From Gamarada debralockiae (lineage: Eukaryota > Ascomycota > Leotiomycetes > Helotiales > Hyphodiscaceae), in NCBI GenBank assembly GCA_002803225.1, contig NXFV01001416.1, positions 1-10,427 on the forward strand: a stretch of DNA of 10,427 bases. Reading direction: 5' to 3'. Made by a program: the position numbers and the translations under genes. The first letter of the stretch is position 1, and the number at the start of each line of letters is the position of its first letter. Shown in pieces: positions 1 through 7,958 of this stretch. The notes below the pieces were generated by a model. It did no database searches, was not told the DNA's origin, and was given only the letters and a program-made list of their open reading frames with translations.

Positions 1-132
1 GTAGGAATGGCGTAGCGTATCACAGATGGGACCATAAAAGAGTAGCCTGAACGCTCGTAACTATTGAGAATCTAAAGCTAAAGAAAGAAGGAGAAGAAGA
101 AGAGAGCTTCGTAAGAAGCTCAAGCTTATGTA

Positions 133-191
133 CAGGACTTGGGGCTGCACTAATGCAGGGTCCTTGCTGGCGCGAGCCAACAAGGGTCCTG
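133..191. repeat. Nested inverted repeats with three-way-junction potential
   Basis: CAGGAC at 133-138 pairs with GTCCTG at 186-191. Between them lie two smaller hairpins: CTGCA 145-149 with TGCAG 154-158 (loop CTAA), and CCTTG-C-TGGC 162-171 with GCCA-A-CAAGG 176-185 (loop GCGA, one internal mismatch). Together they could fold as a closed three-way junction in RNA or single-stranded DNA. Any function is unknown. The second hairpin recurs in element 2 at 7935-7958. Confidence 0.6.
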
Positions 192-209
192 AATGTGGCA
201 GCTCTCGTT

Positions 210-236
210 GATTTCCCCCGCCGGGCGGGGGAAATC
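210..236. repeat. Perfect 27-bp palindrome (13-bp arms, 1-bp centre)
   Basis: GATTTCCCCCGCC at 210-222 is exactly complementary to 224-236, around a single G at 223. It directly abuts the next palindrome at 237-273, so two hairpins stand back to back near the presumed U3 end of the left-hand LTR. Confidence 0.85.
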
Positions 237-273
237 CACGGCACGTGATTTAAGCGAAAGGCCACGTGCCGTG
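237..273. repeat. Inverted repeat with 11-bp arms carrying CACGTG
   Basis: CACGGCACGTG at 237-247 and CACGTGCCGTG at 263-273 are exact inverted copies separated by 15 bp. Each arm contains the E-box hexamer CACGTG (242-247 and 263-268), a known target of bHLH factors. Use as a regulatory site is inference only. The perfect arms argue for recent origin or active maintenance compared with the RIP-damaged sequence to the right. Confidence 0.8.
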
Positions 274-2260
274 ACAGTCACCATTATCATACGCTATACC
301 TATACTTGTTAGAATCAATACACATACAGAAGTCGATCTAGTCGATATCAAGCTAGTTCGCCAGTTAGGCCTAAAGCCTTATCAAAATACTAACCTCCCT
401 ATTTTATAGGCTGTAAATTAACAAAACCTTCCAACTTACAGAGTATACAACATACGACTAGAGCTTACAAATACTTATAGGACCCGTAAGACTAGTTTAT
501 AGCTATACTTAGCTGTCAATCGAGATTTAGAAGACTCTTAAATCCTACTAGGCATACTTACCTTAACCGAGCTTAAAATCCTAGTAGATTACGAGTACTG
601 CCAATAGCAGTATAAGGTCGAACGGACTAATATCCGAGTCGACCCTTATTAACGTTTCCAAAAGCGTACAAAAGGAGCTAAGATATACGCCCTTATCAAA
701 GTAAATCACTTACTTTATTACTAATCGATTATCCTCTAGGCTAGCAAGCTCCCTACTTGTCTAGAAAGCTATCTAGATATCTTTTCCGACTCAAATGCCA
801 AGAAGCTAGCACCCTATCGTAATATCGACCTAGCTATAGAGTTATAGCCTAGAAAGGAGTCTCTATACAAACTTATTTACCCCCTTTCACTACAAGAGCT
901 AGTAGTCTTAAAAGAATTCCTTAAAGAGAACCTAGCTAAAGGCTTTATACGCAAATCAAAGAGCCTAGCAAGTACTCCTATCCTATTTATATCTAAGAAG
1001 GATAGTAGCCTTAGACTATACGTTAACTATCGAGGTTTAAACGCTATTACAGTTAAGAACCAGTACTCTTTGCCCCTGATTACTAAAATCATAGACCAAG
1101 TTACAAGAGCCTAATACTTTAGTAAAATCAATCTAAAAGATATATACTACTGCCTTTGAATCTAAGTAGGAGACGAGTGGAAAACAGCCTTTCGGACCCG
1201 TTATAGACACTACAAATTTCTAGTAGTACCTATAGGTCTTACTAATACTCTTACTACCTTCCAAGCCTATATCAACAAGGCTTTTTAAGGACTAGTCGAT
1301 AATTTTTATATTATTTACTTAAATAATATACTAATCTTCTTGAAGACAAAGGAGGAACATAATAAATATCTTTAGTAAGTATACGAGCGCCTATAAGCAG
1401 CTGAGTTATACGCTAAGCCTTCAAAATACTAGTTCTACTAAAAGGAGATCGAATTCTTAGGCTTTATTATAGGAGTTTAAGGCATACATATAGACCTTAA
1501 GCGTGTATGTACTATCAAGGAATAGGAGAGTTACCTTCCAAGAAGCTACTAAGACCTTTAAGTCTTACTAGGTTTTTGTAACTTCTACAAACGCTTTATT
1601 AAGGGGTACTCCACTATTACTTGGCTACTTATATCACTACTAAAGGGCAGTATCAACAGACGAAAAACCGGCGACTTTAGTAAGGCCTAGGGCAGTCCCT
1701 AGTAATAGGCCTTCCTTAATCTACTAAGTGCCTTCTAAACAGCGCCTTTACTTTAATACTATAACCTTGACCTACTTATTCGCCTAAAGGCTAATACTTC
1801 AAATATAGCCCTAGGAGGTATCTTATCCTAGTTATAGACTAATACTAGTAAATAGTATCTAATTGCATTCTTTTCCAAGTAGTTTAAAGGAGCTAAACTC
1901 AACTATTCTACTCTTAATAAGGAACTAATAGTAATTATCGAGTGTTTTAAGCACTAGCGCTAGTATCTAGACAGGACTAGTTATATTATTAAAGTATAGT
2001 CAAATCACATAAACTTACAAGAGTTTATAAAACAACCTCAAATTAATAGTAGATAGGCCAGGTAGCTAATTTACTTAACCCCTTACAACTTTATTATACA
2101 ATATCAACTAGAGTCGTTAAACCCTACTAACAGCCTATTACATCATCTTAATTTAACCTACTAGGCGGGGGAAATCGCAAATCTAATACAAAAGAACTTA
2201 CTAGAGCATAGACTCACAAGGGCTAATACTAATCTACTAGAGGCAGCTAGACCTAAAGTA

Positions 2261-2308
2261 CTATATAAAATAGCCAAGTGCTAGCTATATAAAATAGCTA
2301 GAAGAGCA
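2261..2308 (+). repeat. 24-bp tandem duplication in the pol linker
   Basis: CTATATAAAATAGC occurs at 2261-2274 and again at 2285-2298, a 24-bp (8-codon) period, giving LYKIA twice in the pol frame. It lies just upstream of the 63-bp repeat array and, like it, preserves the frame. Confidence 0.6.
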
Positions 2309-2312
2309 CCTA

Positions 2313-2501
2313 ATTTCCAGTAGTATAACGCTAAAGGACCTAAGCTTAATAGGACTAAAGCTAGGTCTTAACTTGATTTCCAGCTATATAATACTAAAGG
2401 ACTTAAGCTTAATAGGACTAAAGCTAGGTCCAAATTTAATTTCCGGCCATATAGTACTATAGGACCTAAGCTTAATAGGACTAAAGCTAGGTTTGAATTT
2501 G
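2313..2501 (+). repeat. Three tandem 63-bp units, in frame (21 codons each)
   Basis: Units start at 2313, 2376 and 2439, each exactly 63 bp, and a short partial copy starts at 2502. The core AAGCTTAATAGGACTAAAGC is identical in all three. In the pol frame each unit carries LNRTKAR after a (D/N)F start. The array sits between RNase H and the integrase zinc-binding region, a linker known to vary in length. Because 63 is a multiple of three, the expansion was tolerated by pol and probably arose before RIP inactivated the element. The few differences between units are mixed, so part of the divergence predates or is independent of RIP. Confidence 0.9.
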
Positions 2502-4164
2502 ATTTTAATCTGCCAGAGGTAGAGTTATGTGATATAGCAAAGGCAACCCAGAGGGTCAATACCTTAAGTCCTTTAGGTATAAAGCCTAGAGGCTAGTAGG
2601 ACTTGAAAAGAGATACTATTAGTCTACAGACCCCCACTTAGATTATTTAAGTATTATATATATCGCCTAAGGCAAAGGATAGTAAGACTAGCTATCTCAT
2701 CGAGCTTGTACAATTATAGGTAGTCACTAGGAGGAAAGCCAAGAATGCGACTTAGTATAAGGACCCCTTAAGTAAAAAGACAACACCTAGTCTAATAGAC
2801 TTAATTTTAAAGTTCTAAAGAACTAATCTCTTATATATAAGGCTCAAGAAAGAGCTAGGTCAAGGCCAAGAGAGTAATAGTCAGAAGACCACTAACTATA
2901 AAGGTCCTCGACGATAGCCTAGTAATAACCAAGAAGGTAGTAGCCGGCTAAAAGCTAGTCATAAAGACATTAGCTGAGAAGACTATACCCTAGATTAATA
3001 GAGTTTACTTTGTTATAAGGAAAGGGCTATTATCCTTTAACAGAAGGCATTGATTTAAGAGCTTTTGTACTTATACTATAACAACTAGCTTATAGGGCAC
3101 TAGGACGTCGATAAGACTAGAGAACTACTACAGCGCAGGTTCTACTAGCCGGGGTTAACAACTAATGTTAAGAAGTATATAATTACTTGCCCGACTTATT
3201 AGAATATTACAATCCCTAGGTATAAGCTATATAGTAAGCTTGAGCCTCTACCTGTACTATAGCACCCTTAGCAAGAGGTCTCACTTGACTTTATTACTCA
3301 ACTCCTTAGATTATATATAAGGACTACAAAGTACAATATTGTCCTAGTTATAGTGGACCGCTATACTAAGATAGCCAAATTTATCCCAATAACTATTACT
3401 TTAGTTACACTTGAATTTATAGCCTTATTCCATAAAAATATCGAACTTAAGTATAGTTCCCCTTAAGGAATAGTATCTAATAGAGATATTAAGATTACTT
3501 TTAAGTTCTAGGCTAAGGTCTATACCTACTCCTTAATTAAGTGAAGGCTTAGTACTATATTCTACCCCCAAACTAATAGACAAATTAAAATCTTTAATTA
3601 TATACTCGAAAATTACCTCCGAGCTTATACTAGCCTTAAACAGATAAACTAGGCTAAGCTCTTACCTAGTGCTAAATTCGTATACAATAATAGTCGAAGC
3701 TTAAGCACTAGTATAACCCCTTTTAAAGCCTTGTACGGCTACGATCCGGAACTGCAAGTCGATATCACTAGTACTAAGGATAGCACTAGCAAGGGGGAGG
3801 CACTAGCAGCATACGACTAAATCATACGCCTTATAGACCTACAGAAATATCTTACGGACTAGCTACTTTAGAGCTAGGAGTAATAAGCCAAGTACTACAA
3901 TCAACGATATCAACTTAAGCTCTTTAAGCGAGGAGACCTAATTAAGCTATCTACAAGAAACCTAAGGCTCAAGGATAAGAAGCTATAACTTAAGTAAATT
4001 AGACCCTTACAGATTCTAGAACGCGTTAGTGCACAGGCCTACTAATTGGCCCTTCTTGAAAAATACAATCGATTGCATAACATATTCCCCATTTAATCTA
4101 TTAACAAGTATAAGCCTAGGGACAGTTAACCCCTTATGCCTTTGCTAGACCTAGAGGATAATAA

Positions 4165-4339
4165 AGAATAGGAGGTTAAGGAAGTGAAGGACTAGGCTGT
4201 TATCAAGGGACAAACTCACTACTTAGTGAAGTAGGAAGGATGGCCAACTAAGTACAATCTCTAGGTGCCTAAGGACAGCATAGGAAATGCGCGGGGAGCA
4301 ATATAAAGGTACGAAAAGGCTAGGAAAGCTAAGGAGACT
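4165..4339 (+). other. Chromodomain remnant of element 1
   Basis: In the pol frame after the integrase, residues EVKEV (about 4174), GQTHYLVK (about 4208) and EGWPTKYN (about 4235) follow the chromodomain pattern of a strand, YLVKW, and W-x5-W. The two expected tryptophans, after YLVK and after YNL, are TAG stops, as expected from G-to-A in TGG. In living chromoviruses this domain binds methylated histone H3 and steers integration to heterochromatin. Here it is non-functional. Confidence 0.8.
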
Positions 4340-4342
4340 TAA

Positions 4343-4549
4343 TAACGCCAAGGTCGAATTATTGCCTAAGGATCTAAGGCACTTGGGATTTTCCCAAGGA
4401 AGTTAATGCCTAAGGCATAAAGTGGGTCTTACAATTGTAAGAACCTCGCTTAAGTCACATAATGACTAGGACTGCTATACCACTACGTTAGCTGTTACTC
4501 TTTTCTTACTAGGTTTTAATGAGGATAGCCGAGACTACTAAGTTCAATG
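4343..4549 (+). other. 3' tail of element 1: non-coding, palindrome-rich
   Basis: About 207 bp lie between the present pol stop and the LTR of element 2. The first 75 bp can still be read in the pol frame (LGIFPRKLMP near 4382-4411) with two stops, so they may be the original Pol carboxyl end. From about 4418 no coding signal remains. TGTAAGAACC at 4436-4445 is a candidate LTR start of element 1, cut off by element 2, but no matching 5' LTR is in the window to confirm it. Confidence 0.45.
4363..4442. repeat. Cluster of four short palindromes
   Basis: TGCCT 4363-4367 with AGGCA 4377-4381; CTTGGGA 4382-4388 with TCCCAAG 4392-4398; ATGCCT-A-AGGCAT 4406-4418; and the perfect 16-bp palindrome 4427-4442 (TCTTACAA with TTGTAAGA). 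The last one resembles the facing ends of two LTRs (TCTTACA, then TGTAAGA) separated by AT. Significance is uncertain. Confidence 0.6.
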
Positions 4550-4562
4550 TGTGACAGCACTA

Positions 4563-4595
4563 CGTATTGGGGTCTCACGCATTGAAGACCCTACG
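4563..4595 (-). repeat. Stem-loop in R-U5 of the LTR
   Basis: CGTA-TTG-GGGTCT (4563-4575) pairs with AGACCC-TACG (4586-4595), a ten-pair stem with a three-base bulge and a ten-base loop. It lies between the proposed RNA 5' end and the primer-binding site. The yeast retrotransposon Tf1 needs a U5 stem-loop for self-priming; by analogy this may serve the same role. It is also conserved in the 10311 copy. Confidence 0.6.
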
Positions 4596-4627
4596 CAGTA
4601 AATGCTAAATTAACGAAAATACTAAGC

Positions 4628-4674
4628 TAAGGAGAGAAGGAAAAAGCTTTGCGGATACATGAAGCCTAATATAA
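4628..4674 (-). promoter_or_regulatory. Core promoter in LTR: TATA-like box, CT tract, transcript start
   Basis: On the minus strand TTATATTA occupies 4674-4667, followed by a pyrimidine tract (4646-4631) and then AGCTTAGTAT starting at 4628. A CT-rich run immediately before the start, and a TATA-like box about 40 bp upstream, are common in filamentous fungal promoters. The start is supported independently because the first ten bases complement the primer-binding site at 10299-10308. Not experimentally defined. Confidence 0.5.
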
Positions 4675-4710
4675 CTCCCGGACGCGCTAGTACACTAGGC
4701 TCCCGTATGA

Positions 4711-4743
4711 ACGCGTGAGTCACGCGTGAGTCACGCGTAGTCA
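4711..4743 (-). promoter_or_regulatory. Triple 11-bp repeat of ACGCGT and TGAGTCA in U3
   Basis: ACGCGTGAGTC occurs at 4711-4721 and 4722-4732, with a third copy lacking one G at 4733-4742. ACGCGT (4711, 4722, 4733) is the MluI cell-cycle box bound by MBF-type factors, and TGAGTCA (4716-4722, 4727-4733) is the Gcn4/CPC1-type site. The array lies about 37 bp upstream of the TATA-like box in sense direction, where an upstream activating sequence would be expected. The spacing is close to one helical turn. Binding is inference from motif identity. Confidence 0.55.
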
Positions 4744-4757
4744 GGCGACAAATCGCC
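4744..4757. repeat. Short stem-loop at the U3 end of the LTR
   Basis: GGCGA (4744-4748) and TCGCC (4753-4757) are inverted around CAAA, between the motif array and the LTR terminus. The left-hand island has a larger palindrome at the equivalent place (237-273). Confidence 0.5.
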
Positions 4758-4771
4758 AGACTGTCACATTA

Positions 4772-4783
4772 CCCCCCCTTCTG
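4772..4783 (-). other. Polypurine tract of element 2
   Basis: The minus strand reads CAGAAGGGGGGG, then TAA, then the LTR start TGTGACAG. A purine run next to the 3' LTR is the plus-strand primer of LTR retroelements. It fixes the orientation of element 2 as minus. The tract is still inside the pol frame (Q-K-G-G-stop), so Pol ends flush with the LTR. Confidence 0.88.
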
Positions 4784-4918
4784 AAAAAAGCTTGTCTGTA
4801 AGCGTGTAGACATTGGTGTATTATTATCCAGCTCCTTATATTCGTCTTGACCCTGTTCCTATGCTTCTTGCTATGCGTCTAGCTTTCTAGGTGGTCTAGG
4901 TCGGTCTCGATTGCGTAG

Positions 4919-5065
4919 GTAGTACTCCTGTAGCTTACGTGGTGCATACTTGAAGTTCGATGCCGGGTACTATTCGAGGTCTTTATCGTGGCTTAGCTAG
5001 TAGACTCGATAGTAGAGCTGTCCCTTGTTTAGTTTTGACGTTAATATTTCTTGTACCTCCTATTC
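4919..5065 (-). other. Chromodomain remnant of element 2
   Basis: Reading leftward, EVQEIL (5059-5042), GQLYYRV, then YPASNFKYAP (near 4967) and KLQEYY (to 4919) match the chromodomain common in fungal chromoviruses. Positions where aromatic-cage tryptophans are expected (after YYRVY and before YPAS) are TAG stops. A basic, proline-rich tail (RDRPRPPRKL) follows. The domain targets integrases to methylated-histone chromatin in living relatives. Confidence 0.85.
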
Positions 5066-7934
5066 GTTTTTAGTACTAACAACAATTGGAGGAGATGGTT
5101 CGTTGACTTGCCCCGGTAGCGGGTCGTCTACTGCCTTGCGTAATCGGTTAAGTGAGAAGACATTATGTATTTTTATAGTACTTAGGAGCTTGACTTTATA
5201 TGAGTTGCTAATCTATTGAGTGATGTCGAATAGACTTGCTATTTGGTGGTCTAGCTTGCGGCTAGGCCATTGTGTCCTCTAGTTCTTTATAGAGACATAG
5301 GCCTTATCGCTTACTTGGAAGTCAATAGGTCGCTAGTAAGTATTGATATTAGCCTCCTTCTTAGCTTGAGTTTTAGCTATTAGTTCCTTACTTAGCTTTA
5401 GTGCCTTTTGTATATATATCGCGACTTAGTGAGCCTTCTCTTGGCCTAATTTCTTGGCTATAGTAGTTACTATGGGCGTATTCTAATCAAAGGAGGTTCT
5501 TAGGAGTCGACTATTAATTAATTTATATAGTGATATTTTAATACTACTATACAGGAGCGTAAGCTGCGTATAGTCTATTATTGGCAGTAACTCTGACTAG
5601 TCGTCTTGGTAGTAGTTTACAAAGGGTCGTAGGCGCTAATTAAGATACTAGTTTATGATTTTAGTTTAGCTATTAGTTTATAGGTAGAAAGTAGTCGAGA
5701 GCTTGAGCTTAATACTTAAAATACAATAAAACTCCGCCTAGAATCGTGACACGAACTAGGGTCTATAGTCAAAGACAATTGACTCTAGTAGTCCGTAGTA
5801 TTAGTAAATTCGGTTAATATAAATTTGAGCTATACCTTTAGCTATAATAGTCTTGTAGTATAGTATCGAGACTAATTGCTTACTCAGCTAATTAATAACT
5901 ACAAAGACGTTGTCGTAACTTAATCGATCCTTAGGTATTGACTTAAAGTCTATAGTTATATGTTGCTACGGGTGTTCTAGAATAGGCAGTGGGTATAATA
6001 TGCCGGGGGTCTTGTCTCGTGGTATTTAAGCTCGTCGACAGGGTTAATAGTTGCGTACAAATCGTTTAATGTCTGTAAGTATCCTATACTAGTAGTATTT
6101 AAGTTATAAGAGCTTATAGGTCTTGTTATAGCTAGGGTAAGCGGTCGAGACCTAGTTGTAGGCTTCTTAGATAATTTTAGTCTATAAACCGACTACTAAT
6201 ACCATAAGGCGGCCTTTGTAAAGCAGTAGACCGTCCTCTAGTATGAGCTCTAACTCTTTGCGTGTTACCTGTTTCTGGAGCGCTTGTAGTAAGGGGGTTT
6301 CGCGGTTGTTTTGTAGTATATAGTTAATAAGACTAACTGGTTTATTAAACTAAGGCTCCTTAATAAGGGCTAGCTCGATCTCGTCGATGTTAATGCCTAG
6401 ATCTTGAAGGACGCGGGGGTTAACTTAGTCTTGTAATAAGAAGGCTTGTGTATAGTATTTAGCTTTTAGCTTATTCTAGAGGTCGATTTTATCGTCACGT
6501 CGTATTAGTGCATTAGCCTTAGTATTTTGCTTTCCTGTCCGATATATTACTATAAAGTGATAACTAGCTAGCGCTTCGGCCTAGCGAGCTTGTTGACCTG
6601 TGAGTTACTTTGTGGTCATGAAGTACTTAAGGGCCTTATAATCCGTATATATTTAGATACGTTTAGTAGTCCTCTAAAGCTTTGTGCGCTATTTTGCTAA
6701 CGACTTTACGATAGCTAGTATCTCTTTATTATGTATACTATAGTTGTATTTAGTAAGGGCTATTGTCTTTAAGAAGTATGTAACTAGGTACTATTAGCTA
6801 TTAAGATGTAGTTATAAGAGTACTCTAGTAATTACTCTGTCTAAGGCATTAGTCTTAATTATAGACTATAGTTTAGGGTTATAATAATAGAGGATCTTAG
6901 ATAATATTAGTTAAGCCTTAAGCTCTTTAAAGGCCTCTTAATATTCTTTGCTAAAGTAAAAGGGGACTCTTATCCTTATAAGGCGTACAAGTGGTCTTAT
7001 AATTACTTTATAGTCCTAAATAAAGTGATAGTAGAAGTTATAAAACCTTAGGAATAATTATATCCCTCGAACTATAGTAGGCTCCTTTTAGTCTTAAATA
7101 ACCGCGACTTTATTAGGGTTAACTTTAATACTATTAGTTAAGATAATAAAGCCTAGGTACTTTGTCTTTGCTACTTTAAATTTATATTTCTTGATGTTGG
7201 CTTATAGGCTAGTATTATGTAGGTACTGTAAGACCTTCTTAATATAAAGCTCGTGTTCAAGAGAGTCGTCTAAATAGATTAAGATATCGTTTAAATATAC
7301 TATATAAAAGTCATTGAAGTAGTCGAATAAGATATTATTTATATAGCGCTAATAGGTTATAAGGCCGTTAGTCAAACTGAAGGGTAGTACTATATATTTA
7401 TACGAGCTATACTAAGTCTGAAATATTGTTAGCTCTTTAGACTAAGGGTCTATGTGTATATAGTGAAATGCTTATCAGATATTAAGCTTTGTGAAGATCT
7501 TAGCCTTACTAATTTGGGCTAGTGTTTTATCGATTAATAGTAATAGGTAGTAGTCTTTATAAGTGAGCTAATTTAGCTTGCGGAAGTCGATATAGAACTG
7601 TAACGACCCGTTAGGCTTCTTAATAAAGAGTACTGGCGTTATAAAGGGAGCTTAGCTTAGTTTAATAAACCCTTTATTAAGGTTCTCGATTAAGTATTAC
7701 TTAATAGTCTTGAGCTCTTTATTTGTTATCTTGTATAGCGGGCTATAACTAAGGTTGTTTTCTCCTTCGAGGTCGATTTTGTGATCGTACGGGCAGTGCA
7801 GCAGTAGCTTATCTAACTCTGCCTTCGAGAATACGTCCTTGAAGTCCTAGTACTATTCCGGCAAGACCTTTTTTAAAGCCTCCTTTTAGTCTTCGGGCTC
7901 GTTTGCGTCTAGTTCTGTGTTAGCTCGAGCGGCC

Positions 7935-7958
7935 CCTTGTTGGCTCGCGCTAGTAAGG
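7935..7958. repeat. Imperfect palindrome shared with the left-hand island
   Basis: CCTTGTTGGC (7935-7944) faces GCTAGTAAGG (7949-7958) around TCGC. The reverse complement of 162-185 matches these 24 bases at 22, and both mismatches are C-to-T at CpA. Flanking GG.CC on one side and CCC on the other also agree. It lies in the protease-RT linker of element 2 pol. Confidence 0.6.

Larger units (their letters stand above)
1..283 (-). mobile_element. Probable LTR fragment of a third retroelement (palindrome-rich island)
   Basis: This stretch is richer in G+C and keeps far more CpA/TpG than its neighbours, so it has been little mutated. No coding frame fits. It resembles the 4550-4768 LTR in the same orientation: purine-rich tract 79-109 (sense: CT-rich) beside AGCTAAAG-type sequence at 76-83 matches 4619-4646 in layout, and the right edge, with GTCACC at 277-282, resembles the GTCACA end of that LTR. 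I infer U3 plus part of R-U5 of a minus-strand element. The right end is placed at about 283 (sense TGGTGAC). No polypurine tract lies to its right, so it would be a 5' or solo LTR inserted into element 1. The left end is not visible. Alternative: a small non-autonomous palindromic element. Confidence 0.45.
332..4342 (+). pseudogene. pol: Element 1 pol (protease-RT-RNase H-integrase-chromodomain), dead
   Basis: A single frame of about 1337 codons holds every domain. Protease remnant 332-760: DLVD at 335-346 and an ILLG motif at 542-553; the catalytic Asp motif is not recognisable, and the preceding codons read INTHTE. Reverse transcriptase about 900-1480, with the YxDD active site now YLNN at 1316-1327. 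RNase H about 1740-2110, two Asp-to-Asn changes (1793-1795, 2003-2005). Repeat-bearing linker 2210-2620. Integrase zinc-binding region about 3060-3200, with one His and one Cys converted to Tyr. Integrase core: Asp kept at 3287-3289, second Asp now Asn (3479-3481), Glu now Lys (3587-3589). GPY/F-type C-terminal region about 3930-4070, then the chromodomain. All catalytic losses are transitions. The frame may originally have run to about 4417, since the TAAs at 4340-4345 could be mutated sense codons. Confidence 0.9.
311..4549 (+). mobile_element. Element 1: truncated, RIP-mutated Ty3/gypsy chromovirus
   Basis: One continuous pol reading frame is followed by about 207 bp of 3' tail. Gag and the amino end of the protease are absent: recognisable coding begins only about 30 bp right of the LTR-like island, so the 5' half was lost or displaced by that insertion. 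The order protease, reverse transcriptase, RNase H, integrase, chromodomain defines Ty3/gypsy chromoviruses. Around 80 in-frame stops, almost all TAA or TAG, with the frame otherwise kept, point to RIP and not to ordinary decay. Element 2 interrupts it on the right at 4550. Confidence 0.85.
4550..4768 (-). repeat. 3' LTR of element 2 (219 bp, complete)
   Basis: The termini are the inverted pair TGTGACAG (4550-4557) and CTGTCACA (4761-4768), the TG...CA form of retroviral LTR ends. The polypurine tract follows three bases inside. The 117 bp from 4550 match the partial copy from 10311. This copy is less mutated: it keeps six CpA/TpG sites changed in the other, whereas the other keeps one changed here. 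In sense direction (right to left) it contains a repeated motif array, TATA-like box, CT tract, probable transcript start near 4628 and a stem-loop before the end. By that start, U3 is 4629-4768 and R-U5 4550-4628. Confidence 0.93.

Noticed and set aside
20..265. 81-codon open frame on the minus strand
   Set aside because: It crosses all the palindromes of the LTR-like island, has low-complexity Ser/Arg content and no recognisable family. It is open because the region is GC-rich and unmutated.
13..296. Inverted TAGCGTAT (13-20) and ATACGCTA (289-296) as transposon ends, or TATCA (18-22, 285-289) as target duplication
   Set aside because: The repeats are short, matches do not extend, and the bases inside them do not give TG...CA or other transposon termini.
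2164..2176. 13-base match GGCGGGGGAAATC to 224-236 in the left palindrome
   Set aside because: About one 13-base match is expected by chance in a window of this size, the flanks do not match, and the site is explained as pol coding.
2313..2501. CRISPR-like array
   Set aside because: Units are contiguous 63-bp copies without unique spacers, in frame with pol, in a eukaryotic retroelement.
2368..2559. 63-codon open frame on the minus strand
   Set aside because: It is the antisense of the 63-bp repeat array in pol of element 1. Its internal repetition merely mirrors the DNA repeat.
4550..4768. tRNA or other structural RNA gene in the hairpin-rich LTR
   Set aside because: Terminal inverted repeats, a second copy at 10311 and the adjacent polypurine tract explain the segment as an LTR; no cloverleaf or A/B boxes were seen.
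5025..5219. 64-codon open frame on the plus strand
   Set aside because: It is antisense to the integrase end and chromodomain of element 2, whose frame is well supported.
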